Assembly: GCA_021785095.1 (NCBI GenBank)
Contig: JAJYGM010000296.1
Span: 521-7,006 of the forward strand
DNA from: Actinomycetes bacterium
GTDB lineage: Bacteria; Actinomycetota; Acidimicrobiia; Acidimicrobiales; Bog-793
DNA: 6,486 nt
Reading direction: 5' to 3'
Shown here: positions 1 to 6,383 of the stretch, in pieces
How the letters are laid out: every line of letters begins with the position of its first letter
How positions within the stretch are numbered: position 1 is the stretch's first letter
The notes under the pieces: generated by a model
The model's database searches: none
The model's input: only the letters and a program-made list of their open reading frames with translations
Told to the model about the DNA's origin: nothing
Program-made: the position numbers and the translations under genes

Positions 1-1219
1 GAAGGCCGGAGGTTCCCGCTACAGGCACCAACGTGTTGTTGGCCGATGGCAGCCACGCATCCTGCGGCACCGGCAGCAGTGCATCCTGACCCTGGATCAC
101 GGCGTTCGACACCGGCAGCGTGGAGGTCACGAGGTTCGACGTGCTGAGGGAGTGGTAGCTCCACCCGAGAGCGAGCATCGCGTTGGCCGAGAAACCCGAG
201 TCGACGGCCACGCTCGACACGAGTGACCCGAGGAAGCTGTTCAGGCGGAAGACGTCCGGGATCACTGTGTGCACGCGGTCGAGGAGCGCGTGGAAGAACG
301 CCTGCTGCCGCTTGATGCGCGAGAAGTCGCTCATCCCGTCGTAGTTCCAGTGGCCGTGCTCGAAGTAGTAGAGGTGGCGGCTCCGCACGACCTGGAACGC
401 CTCGAGGCCGTCGACGAGCTGGCATCCCGGGTGGAACACCCTGAGCCCGGTGTACCGGTCGGTGACCGGCACCGGGAAGTCCATGTAGATGCCGCCGAGC
501 GAGTTGACCATCCTCGGGAAGCCGCAGAAGTTGGTCATGACGACGTGGTTGATCGGGATGTGCAAGTCGTGCTGGATGGTGGCGACGAGCGGGCCTGGCC
601 CGTTGTTGAACGCCGAGTTGATCTTCGAGGAGCCTCCGGTCCCCGCGATCGGCACCCACAGGTCGCGGGGGATCGACAGCATCTCGATGTGGCCATCGGT
701 CAAGAAACGTGCGACGAGCAGCGTGTCCGACCGCTGCCCCGTGACGGTCGTCTTGCTGCCGAAAGCTGCCGCCTGGGCGGCGGTGTCGCAGGACCGCGAG
801 TCGGATCCGACGAGCAGAACGTCGAGAGGTTGGCCGGCCTTGGTAGGGGTGAGGGTGGAGACGGCCTCGCGGTGGATGTCTCCGAGCTTGGTGTCCACGT
901 ACACGTATTCCGCCACCGCGAGGACGACCAGGACGACGACGAGCGACAGAGAGCCGATGAGGACGCGCTTCGGCCAGCGCCGCCCCGTGCGCCTCTGCCC
1001 GAGCCCACCCCTCGAGCGCGCCCCGAAGAGCCGCCGCTCGCGACCTTCGAACGGGGGCAGCCCGCTGCTGCCGAACGAGCGTGAGTGGCTACCCCGACCG
1101 AACAGCGAGCGGCGCTTCGTCTTGTACACCTTCCGATGCCGGCGTGGCCCGGGCATGTGCGCCAGATCGTTCGGCACGGTGAGCGAGGTTAGCGAGCGTC
1201 CGGTGGCTTTCAGCTTCAT
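1..1219 (-). CDS. LytR-CpsA-Psr (LCP) family cell-wall glycopolymer ligase, C-terminus cut by window edge
   Basis: Family role: LCP enzymes act on the outer face of the membrane and transfer glycopolymers from a polyprenyl-phosphate carrier to peptidoglycan; actinobacterial members attach arabinogalactan or similar polymers. Residues are numbered from the ATG at 1156. A basic, Arg/Ser/Gly-rich cytoplasmic tail covers about 1-64, and one membrane segment covers about 65-83. The LCP domain follows: DVLLVGSDSR at 112-121, GQRSDTLLVAR at 130-140, SIPRDLWVPI at 161-170, KINSAFNNGPGP at 178-189, then VRSRH near 257-261 and DFSRIKRQQ near 277-285. The Arg and Asp residues expected to bind the lipid pyrophosphate are present. 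At least 385 residues lie in the window, and no stop is reached at the left edge. The start is uncertain. I chose the ATG at 1219 because GAGAG sits 9 bases upstream; the ATG at 1156 has no visible ribosome-binding site, and another in-frame ATG lies at 1270. The gene is divergent from the GGDEF-EAL gene. The family call is secure; the polymer is unknown. Confidence 0.93.
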   Translation of the reverse strand, partial: MKLKATGRSLTSLTVPNDLAHMPGPRRHRKVYKTKRRSLFGRGSHSRSFGSSGLPPFEGRERRLFGARSRGGLGQRRTGRRWPKRVLIGSLSLVVVLVVLAVAEYVYVDTKLGDIHREAVSTLTPTKAGQPLDVLLVGSDSRSCDTAAQAAAFGSKTTVTGQRSDTLLVARFLTDGHIEMLSIPRDLWVPIAGTGGSSKINSAFNNGPGPLVATIQHDLHIPINHVVMTNFCGFPRMVNSLGGIYMDFPVPVTDRYTGLRVFHPGCQLVDGLEAFQVVRSRHLYYFEHGHWNYDGMSDFSRIKRQQAFFHALLDRVHTVIPDVFRLNSFLGSLVSSVAVDSGFSANAMLALGWSYHSLSTSNLVTSTLPVSNAVIQGQDALLPVPQDAWLPSANNTLVPVAGTSGL

Positions 1220-1299
1220 GTGCAACGGCTCTCGACCATCCCGCAAGTGGAGATAGCGGTGCAATATCATGCGTCCATGCACCGGCGCCGCGCGACGCA
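1220..1299. promoter_or_regulatory. Divergent intergenic region between the LCP and GGDEF-EAL genes
   Basis: About 80 bases separate the two divergent starts, so both promoters must lie here or overlap the LCP 5' end. On the plus strand TATCAT at 1265-1270 resembles a -10 box and would place transcription start near 1277, about 23 bases before the GTG at 1300. No convincing -35 box is seen at the expected distance (CGCAAG at 1242-1247). On the minus strand I see no clear sigma-70-type promoter. If the LCP gene really starts at the ATG at 1270, this region is even shorter. I found no riboswitch-like structure or operator repeat. Confidence 0.25.
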
Positions 1300-2646
1300 G
1301 TGAGCGCGCGCCGACGGGGCGGTGCGAACTCGCCACCCGACCTGTACGACGCGCTGACGGGACTCCCGACGCGTGCGATGTTCACCTACCTCGCGACCTT
1401 CGCCCTCGACCGCCTCGAGGTTCGTCCGGGGGAGCTCGCCATCGTCAAGGTCGACCTCGACCGTTTCCACACCGTCAACGACACGCTCGGCCACGACGTC
1501 GGGGACCACGTGCTGCGGGAGGTCGCGGGCCGTTTGGAGGCGGTCGTCGGGTCGGACGACATCGTCGCACGTTTCGCTGCTGACGAGTTCCTCGTCATGC
1601 TCGAGGGATTCGACGTGCCGTCGCGCGTCCACAAGATGAGCGAGCAGCTGCTGCACGAGCTCCGCCAGCCGATCCTGGCGGGCGAGACACCGGTGTTCGT
1701 AACTGCCAGCTTCGGCTGGGTGCTCGTCTCGGAGCGGCCCGACGATCTTGGCGAGCTCGTAGCGAACTCCGGCATCGCGGCGGCCCTGGCCAAGCATCGT
1801 GGCGGGAGCCGCATCGAGCGATACGCGGACTCGCTTCGTCCCGGCCTGGTCGCGCGGGACCATCCCGAGAGCTCGTTGCACGTCGCCCTCGCGGGCGACG
1901 AGTTCGAGGTCCACTACCAACCCGTGCTGTCCCTGACCGATCGGCGCCTCGTCGGCGTGGAGGCTCTCGTCCGGTGGCGCCACCCGGTTCACGGGATCAT
2001 CCTGCCCTCCCAGTTCATCCACACTGCTGAGGTCACCGGTCTCATCGTCCCGCTCGGCAAGCGGGTACTCCGCATGGCGTGCGAGGCCTACCAGGAGTGG
2101 GCGCTCCAAGCCGAGCGAGAGCTCCGAGCCCCGATCATCGACGTGATGGAGGTGAACCTCTCGGCTCGACAGCTCGCCGACCCCGAGCTGGTGCCGGTCG
2201 TGCGCCAGGTGCTCATGGACACGGGGATCGAACCCAACCGACTCATGCTCGAGATCACCGAGAGCGCTCTCATGACCGACCCTGGAACCGCCCTCGGGGT
2301 GCTCCGGCGGCTGAAGAACCTGGGTGTGCGGTTGGCGATCGACGACTTCGGGACTGGTTTCTCCTCGTTGAGCTATTTGAGGAGGTTCCCGCTCGACGCG
2401 ATCAAGATCGACAAGTCTTTCGTGGACGAATTGACGACGAGCCCAGAGGACGCCGTCATCGTCGCAAGCGTCGTCAATCTCGCTCACGCGCTCGGACTCG
2501 AGGTCGTCGCCGAGGGCGTCGAGAGCGAGAACCAGCTGGCCGCACTGGAGGCGACGGCCTGCGACATGTACCAGGGCTTCCTGTGCGCGCCGGCTCTCGG
2601 ACCGGCCGAATTCATCGAGCGCGCGGTCGCAGAGCTGCGCCCCTGA
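1300..2646 (+). CDS. GGDEF-EAL protein, probable c-di-GMP phosphodiesterase with degenerate GGDEF domain
   Basis: This soluble 448-residue protein has no membrane segment and no sensor domain. The GGDEF domain begins almost at the N-terminus (ALTGLPTRAMF at 18-28, DLDRF at 52-56, NDTLGHDVGD at 60-69). Its signature is AADEF at 93-97, and the RxxD inhibitory site is missing its Arg (GSDD), so cyclase activity is unlikely. The EAL domain runs from about 195 to 445 and keeps the full metal and catalytic set: EALVRW at 221-226, Asn286 in EVNLSARQL, Glu318 in LEITES, Asp348-Asp349 in IDDFGTGFSS, Lys369 in IKIDKSF, Glu405 and Glu408 in AEGVE, and Gln425 in YQGF. EAL enzymes hydrolyse c-di-GMP to pGpG. 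In some homologues a degenerate GGDEF domain binds GTP and activates the EAL domain; that role is inferred here. GTG at 1300 is the only start in this frame that keeps the whole GGDEF domain. It has no Shine-Dalgarno. The gene converges on the glycosyltransferase gene. Confidence 0.95.
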   Translation: MSARRRGGANSPPDLYDALTGLPTRAMFTYLATFALDRLEVRPGELAIVKVDLDRFHTVNDTLGHDVGDHVLREVAGRLEAVVGSDDIVARFAADEFLVMLEGFDVPSRVHKMSEQLLHELRQPILAGETPVFVTASFGWVLVSERPDDLGELVANSGIAAALAKHRGGSRIERYADSLRPGLVARDHPESSLHVALAGDEFEVHYQPVLSLTDRRLVGVEALVRWRHPVHGIILPSQFIHTAEVTGLIVPLGKRVLRMACEAYQEWALQAERELRAPIIDVMEVNLSARQLADPELVPVVRQVLMDTGIEPNRLMLEITESALMTDPGTALGVLRRLKNLGVRLAIDDFGTGFSSLSYLRRFPLDAIKIDKSFVDELTTSPEDAVIVASVVNLAHALGLEVVAEGVESENQLAALEATACDMYQGFLCAPALGPAEFIERAVAELRP

Positions 2647-2648
2647 GG

Positions 2649-2665
2649 CGAGCCGGGGCGGCTCG
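2649..2665. terminator. GC-rich hairpin in the convergent gap, possible bidirectional terminator
   Basis: CGAGCC (2649-2654) pairs with GGCTCG (2660-2665) around a 5-base loop, two bases after the stop codon of the GGDEF-EAL gene. It lies in the only 48 bases between two convergent genes, where a terminator for both would be expected. No T-run follows on either strand, so it is not a classical intrinsic terminator. Such hairpins without a U-tract are common at gene ends in high-GC actinobacteria, but their function is often unproven. Confidence 0.3.
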
Positions 2666-2680
2666 AACGGGCCGGCGAGT

Positions 2681-2709
2681 CAGGCTCGGGCGGCTCAGGC
2701 TGGGCGGCT
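2681..2709. repeat. Imperfect 14-15 bp tandem repeat spanning the end of the glycosyltransferase gene
   Basis: Two adjacent copies are seen: CAGGCTCGGGCGGCT at 2681-2695 and CAGGCTGGGCGGCT at 2696-2709, differing by one deleted C. The stop codon of the minus-strand glycosyltransferase gene (2695-2697) falls across their junction. A further short inverted repeat, GCTCG/CGAGC at 2707-2719, overlaps the last codons. This looks like local slippage in GC-rich sequence. Confidence 0.6.
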
Positions 2710-5700
2710 CGGGCCGAGCAGCCAACGCAGCCGCAGGAGGCCGACCAGGGACTGGATGCTCCTGCGCATCACCCCCGTGCGGGCCGGCCGGATCTCGCGC
2801 ACCGATGTCGGCACCTCGAGGATGGTGAGTCCCCGGCGATGTGCCCGCGCGACGAGCTCGACGTCGAAGAGGGGCCCCGTCATCTGCGCAGCGGCCGCGT
2901 CCGGGAGCACGGCCCGGCGGTCGAGCGCCTTGATGCCGTGAGCGTCGCTGACGGGCAGGCCGAGCAGCGACCGCATGAGGTGCGTGAAGCCGGCTGTGAG
3001 CACCCGACGGTGGAGGGGGCGCCGATCGGTCGAGCCTTCCGCCCGCTTGCTGGCGAGGACGATGGATGCCTCGTTGCGGCCGAGGACGCCGACGGCAGCC
3101 TCGAGGAAGGCGGCGTCGTAGTAGTCGACGTCGAAGTTCACGATGTAGCGCCCTCGCGCCGCCAGGAACCCCGCTCGCAGAGCGGCCCCGTAGTCCGCCG
3201 TCACAAGCCGGATGAGCCGCAGCTCGGGATGAGCTTCGGTCATCTCGCGCGCCTGGGCGGCGGTGCCGTCTTCCGAGCCGTTCTCGACGACGATGATCTC
3301 GAACGAGAGCCCGGTCGTCGAGAGTGAGGCGAGCAACGCCTCTCCTGTCGTGCGGAGCAGCGCCTCCTCGTTGTGAGCCGGCAGCACGACTGACACGATC
3401 GGCAGATCGGAAGGTCGTGGCTCCGGATCCGTGGTCCCGGACTCCGTCTCTGTTGCACCGTCATGCTCGTCGGCTGCGTCCCGGTCCCTCTCGCACTCGG
3501 CATCGGTGACGGCGGGGGGCTCGCCGAAGGGCGCCGCCGGTCCCGGTGGGACGTCCGGCGGAGCGGATCGACCCTCCGCCATGGCGGGCGATGTCGGCCT
3601 GGCGAGGCCCAGTGCCACGAGGCCGCCGAGCCCGGCGAGGGATGCGATCTTGCCGCCCCAGTCGGCGCTCGTCGTGCCGTAACTGAGCGTCACGTGGTGG
3701 GACGTCGGCACGACGGCCATGAGGTTCGGGGAGACTTCATAAGGTCCGTTGGCGCCCGAGGCGGTCCAGTTCGGGAAGTACGGGATCTTGACGAGCACGG
3801 GCGTGCCGGTCCGGGTGACGTCGAAGGAGACGGAAGAGTTGCCGAGGCGCACCCCGCTCACTCGGGTGCGCTCGGCTGGGACGCCCTGCGATGGTGGTAC
3901 GAGAGTCCCCGGACGGGCTCGCGGCCATGTCGACGGTCCCGAGCGAGCGAGGAACACCGGCCAGTAGCGCTCGTCCTCGTACCACTTGAGGTTGACGTCG
4001 AGCCATCTGACCTTGCTCGCAGGCTCCACTTCGGGCAGGTGGCTGAGAGGGACGATGAGGGGCGCGTGCTTCACGAGGTACAGCACGACGTGTGGATCCC
4101 GAACCTGCTGGCCGTTGATCGGTCCTGGGAAGCTCGGTGCCGATCCGATCCGGACGAGCGCAGGGTCGGCGTTCGCCAGCGCCTCCACCGGGGGTGACAT
4201 TGCGAGGAAGTAGCGGACGCCCATCAACTGCAGATGGCGGATCCCGTCGACGAGGTTGAACCCGGGGTAGGACAGCCCGGCGACAGGGTCGGGGGACTCA
4301 CCGTCCTGGGACACTTCGCTCACATCGAGGAAGTGGAACGGGGTCGTCGTGGAAGACTCGAAGTAGATGCCGTCGGTCGTCTGCATGCACCCGTTCGTCC
4401 ACATGGGCAGCGACATCATCTCCTCGGTGGAGCCGAAGGGGTCGGTCGTCTCCGAGAGGTACTCGTACTGCAGGCGACCGCATCCGTACCGGCGCCCGGC
4501 GCGGTCGAGCAGCCGGACCATGTCCTGGAAGACGGGCCATCCCGACTTCGCCTGGAGGCCGCTGTAGTTCCACTCGATCCAGCCGGACACCTGGGTGTGG
4601 CCGCTCGGGGCTGTCTGCCCGAGAAAGCCGTTCCCTTCCAGACCGCCGGTGAAGACAGAGCCGACGAGAGCTCCTGGCGTGATGAGGAGCACCGCGAGGG
4701 AGGCGGCGATCGAAGGAGCGCCGTAGCGGCCGAGGAACCGGAACACCTCGCCCAATCCATAAGCAGCGAGAAGCGCCGCGAACAGGAACCAGAAGGGCAT
4801 CCACCGGGCGTTGTAGACGAGGCCCGAGGGGAGCCAGTGAAACGCGGCGACAGAGAGCATCGAAGAGACCGTCAACGTGAACGCCGTCCGGTTCCTCGCG
4901 AAGATCGACCAGAGCGCGCCGAGCGCGGCCGGGATGAGCACGAAGAGGTAGCCCTGCGGCAGGAAGTTGTCCGTGAACCAGTGCCACCCCGGGCCGCCGA
5001 CCGGCTGGTAGTTCATCGACGAGGAGTACTGCAGGTCTGCGGCGAAGGGGAGCAGCCACCATGCTGCGAGGAGGGCTCCCACGATGCCGATCGGAGCGAC
5101 GATGAAGAGTGCCCGGGGGATGCTCGAGGGTCGCAGGGTGAAGAGGGCCATCAGCACCGCAGCCCCGGCGAACCCCAGCGCCGGGACGACGTGGCAGAGG
5201 CACGTGATCCCGAACAGGAGCGCTGCGAGCGCCCTCCCCCTTCCGGTGCGGAGCGCGTACGCCACGACGCCGAGGAACAACAGTCCCGAGCTCATCGCCA
5301 AGCTGAACGAGAACTCGCCCGCCATCGTCGAGGCGATGTTGCCGCCGTCGATGGTGTAGCTCGTGTTGAAGAGGAAGGGCAGCGTCGCGGCAGCCATCAG
5401 CACGGGCACGGGGCGCCGGAACGCCGCCAGCTTGCCGAACGCGTACGCACAGAGCGGAAGGGTCACCGTCCCGAGGACTGTGACGAGCTTGAAGGCGACG
5501 GCGTACGAGAAGGGCACGGAGCCGATGGCGACGAGGAGCGCCGGGAGCGGGAAGTAGAAGACGTACAGGGGGAAGCCGTCGAACCACCACGGGTCCCACC
5601 CCGTCAACCTGGCGTGCGGCAGGAGGTAGTGGATGAGGTAGTAGGGCGCCGCGATGTGACCACCGTTGTCGCCTCCGACGTCGATCCCCGGGCCGAAGAG

Positions 5701-6000
5701 GAGATCGGGTCGCAGCTCGGCGATCAGGAACACCATCGTGCCGAGGATGGCGAGGAGGCCGAACAGCGCGGCTGTGCGACTGCCGGTCCTCGTGGGGAGC
5801 ACCGGACGCCGGCGCCCGCCCGGCAGGCGCTCCTCATGCCTCGGCGGAGTCGAGTCGCTCCCGAGGGCGAAGGCCCCCTCGCCGATCTCCTGCTCGGCTC
5901 CCGATCGTCCCGGGACCGTGACGCCATGATCGACAAGGACGGGATTCAATCCAGACGGGTCCGAGATCTCGGGGTCGGAGGGCCCCGGGACACTGCGCAC
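2695..6000 (-). CDS. Large membrane protein: PTPS-related/GT-C-like transferase fused to a C-terminal GT2 glycosyltransferase
   Basis: The product has 1101 residues. A polar N-terminal tail of about 75 residues leads into the first membrane segment (about 76-96). A periplasmic loop follows with GGDNGGHIAAPYYL at 109-122 and WDPWWFDGFPLYVFY at 135-149. This matches the membrane family labelled '6-pyruvoyl-tetrahydropterin synthase related', whose layout resembles GT-C glycosyltransferases; no pterin role is implied. About ten more hydrophobic segments run to about 450. An extracytoplasmic region (about 451-780) includes GVRYFLA (594-600) and YFPNW (741-745). A last membrane segment (about 783-800) and an acidic, Pro-rich linker (801-865) precede a GT2 domain (866-1085) with VSVVLPAHNEE (869-879), ENGSEDGT (906-913), the DVD metal site (957-959) and HGIKALDRR (1021-1029). 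That domain most resembles dolichyl/polyprenyl-phosphate sugar synthases. I infer that the GT2 part makes a lipid-phosphate sugar and the membrane part uses it outside the cell. The sugar and acceptor are unknown. The GTG start at 6000 fits a near-leaderless transcript. Confidence 0.92.
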   Translation of the reverse strand: MRSVPGPSDPEISDPSGLNPVLVDHGVTVPGRSGAEQEIGEGAFALGSDSTPPRHEERLPGGRRRPVLPTRTGSRTAALFGLLAILGTMVFLIAELRPDLLFGPGIDVGGDNGGHIAAPYYLIHYLLPHARLTGWDPWWFDGFPLYVFYFPLPALLVAIGSVPFSYAVAFKLVTVLGTVTLPLCAYAFGKLAAFRRPVPVLMAAATLPFLFNTSYTIDGGNIASTMAGEFSFSLAMSSGLLFLGVVAYALRTGRGRALAALLFGITCLCHVVPALGFAGAAVLMALFTLRPSSIPRALFIVAPIGIVGALLAAWWLLPFAADLQYSSSMNYQPVGGPGWHWFTDNFLPQGYLFVLIPAALGALWSIFARNRTAFTLTVSSMLSVAAFHWLPSGLVYNARWMPFWFLFAALLAAYGLGEVFRFLGRYGAPSIAASLAVLLITPGALVGSVFTGGLEGNGFLGQTAPSGHTQVSGWIEWNYSGLQAKSGWPVFQDMVRLLDRAGRRYGCGRLQYEYLSETTDPFGSTEEMMSLPMWTNGCMQTTDGIYFESSTTTPFHFLDVSEVSQDGESPDPVAGLSYPGFNLVDGIRHLQLMGVRYFLAMSPPVEALANADPALVRIGSAPSFPGPINGQQVRDPHVVLYLVKHAPLIVPLSHLPEVEPASKVRWLDVNLKWYEDERYWPVFLARSGPSTWPRARPGTLVPPSQGVPAERTRVSGVRLGNSSVSFDVTRTGTPVLVKIPYFPNWTASGANGPYEVSPNLMAVVPTSHHVTLSYGTTSADWGGKIASLAGLGGLVALGLARPTSPAMAEGRSAPPDVPPGPAAPFGEPPAVTDAECERDRDAADEHDGATETESGTTDPEPRPSDLPIVSVVLPAHNEEALLRTTGEALLASLSTTGLSFEIIVVENGSEDGTAAQAREMTEAHPELRLIRLVTADYGAALRAGFLAARGRYIVNFDVDYYDAAFLEAAVGVLGRNEASIVLASKRAEGSTDRRPLHRRVLTAGFTHLMRSLLGLPVSDAHGIKALDRRAVLPDAAAAQMTGPLFDVELVARAHRRGLTILEVPTSVREIRPARTGVMRRSIQSLVGLLRLRWLLGPSRPA

Positions 6001-6014
6001 GACCGGTCAATCTA
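6001..6014 (-). promoter_or_regulatory. Putative -10 box of the GT-C/GT2 gene, near-leaderless start
   Basis: On the minus strand TAGATT occupies 6014-6009 and is followed by only eight bases (6008-6001) before the GTG start at 6000. A transcript initiated 6-8 bases after this box would begin at or within two bases of the start codon, as in the leaderless mRNAs common in actinobacteria. An AGGAG-like sequence near 6028-6033 is too far upstream to serve as a ribosome-binding site. No good -35 box is visible (CCCAGG at 17-base spacing). The eight bases between box and start form a perfect palindrome, GACCGGTC. Confidence 0.35.
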
Positions 6015-6097
6015 TCTTCGGCGCCGTTTCTCCTGGGTCGCGGCCACGCCACTGCCGGTCAGCAGTCGAGCGGGCCAGCTGCGGCGTCGCGCGCCGG

Positions 6098-6106
6098 TGG
6101 TAGATT
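6098..6106 (+). promoter_or_regulatory. Putative extended -10 promoter of the tRNA gene
   Basis: TGGTAGATT at 6098-6106 has the form of an extended -10 element (TGn followed by TAGATT). It predicts transcription start near 6113, about five bases before the mature tRNA 5' end. The sequence at the expected -35 position (6078-6083, GCTGCG) does not resemble the consensus, which an extended -10 element can offset. Confidence 0.4.
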
Positions 6107-6117
6107 CGTGCACTCAC

Positions 6118-6193
6118 GGGCCGTTGGCGCAGCTGGTAGCGCACCTGCATGACGCGCAGGGGGTCAGAGGTTCGAGTCCTCTACGGCCCACCA
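6118..6193 (+). tRNA. tRNA-Val (anticodon GAC), CCA encoded
   Basis: The complete cloverleaf can be folded by eye. The acceptor stem is GGGCCGT (6118-6124) with ACGGCCC (6183-6189). The D-stem is GCGC (6127-6130) with GCGC (6139-6142) around the loop AGCTGGTA. The anticodon stem is CCTGC (6144-6148) with GCAGG (6156-6160). The variable loop is GGGTC, and the T-stem AGAGG (6166-6170) pairs with CCTCT (6178-6182) around TTCGAGT. The discriminator base is A6190, and CCA is encoded at 6191-6193. All stems pair perfectly. The seven-base anticodon loop ATGACGC has T33 at 6150 and anticodon GAC at 6151-6153, which reads GUC and GUU valine codons. The acceptor lacks the G3:U70 pair required by alanyl-tRNA synthetase, and A73 agrees with valine identity. 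The A32/C38 combination in the loop is less usual. No T-rich terminator is evident downstream. Confidence 0.95.
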
Positions 6194-6383
6194 CACGACA
6201 TCGGGCTGCAGCGGGAGGCTAAGGCGGAAAGGGGTGGGCGGAACCGCGTCGACAGTCTGCCTGCCTGGACCTCCGCCCTCCCTGTTCCCCTTGCCTGGGC
6301 TGGGCGTTGAAAGTGGTGGCGAGGCCGGGAGTGGGAGGTGGCAGGGAGGCTCCCCTGCGGCCACGTGGGCGAGGTGTGGGGAG
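6194..6383. other. GC-rich low-complexity spacer between the tRNA and the propeller fragment
   Basis: This stretch of about 190 bases shifts from pyrimidine-rich (about 6255-6299) to purine-rich (about 6309-6350) on the plus strand. It holds a hairpin, GCAGGGA (6341-6347) with TCCCCTGC (6351-6358), that has one bulged C and no T-run. The frame of the downstream propeller fragment stays open back into the tRNA, but its translation here is Gly/Pro-rich and resembles no domain I know. I see no convincing gene, promoter or direct repeat of the tRNA 3' end. Confidence 0.5.

Noticed and set aside
269..1256. Overlapping plus-strand frames opposite the LCP gene
   Set aside because: They are shadows of the LCP coding strand, whose family motifs are unambiguous.
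1267..2487. Minus-strand open frame of 406 codons opposite the GGDEF-EAL gene
   Set aside because: It mirrors a gene with clear GGDEF and EAL motifs, its composition is Asp/Glu/Arg/His-rich without a domain, and it would overlap the LCP promoter region.
3406..3600. Possibility that the GT2 domain is a separate gene starting at the internal ATG near 3582
   Set aside because: The frame is continuous from the membrane part, no stop or frameshift separates them, and no ribosome-binding site precedes that ATG.
3463..4197. Plus-strand 244-codon frame opposite the middle of the GT-C/GT2 gene
   Set aside because: It has no recognisable domain, and the opposite strand encodes the conserved extracytoplasmic region and linker.
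6118..6193. Reading the tRNA as tRNA-Ala
   Set aside because: The anticodon is GAC, not GGC, and the G3:U70 alanine identity pair is replaced by G3:C70.
4234..6222. Plus-strand open frame of 662 codons opposite the GT-C/GT2 gene and running into the tRNA
   Set aside because: It is very rich in Arg, Glu, Gly and His, shows no domain, and is the antisense of a well-supported gene in high-GC DNA. It also crosses the tRNA gene.
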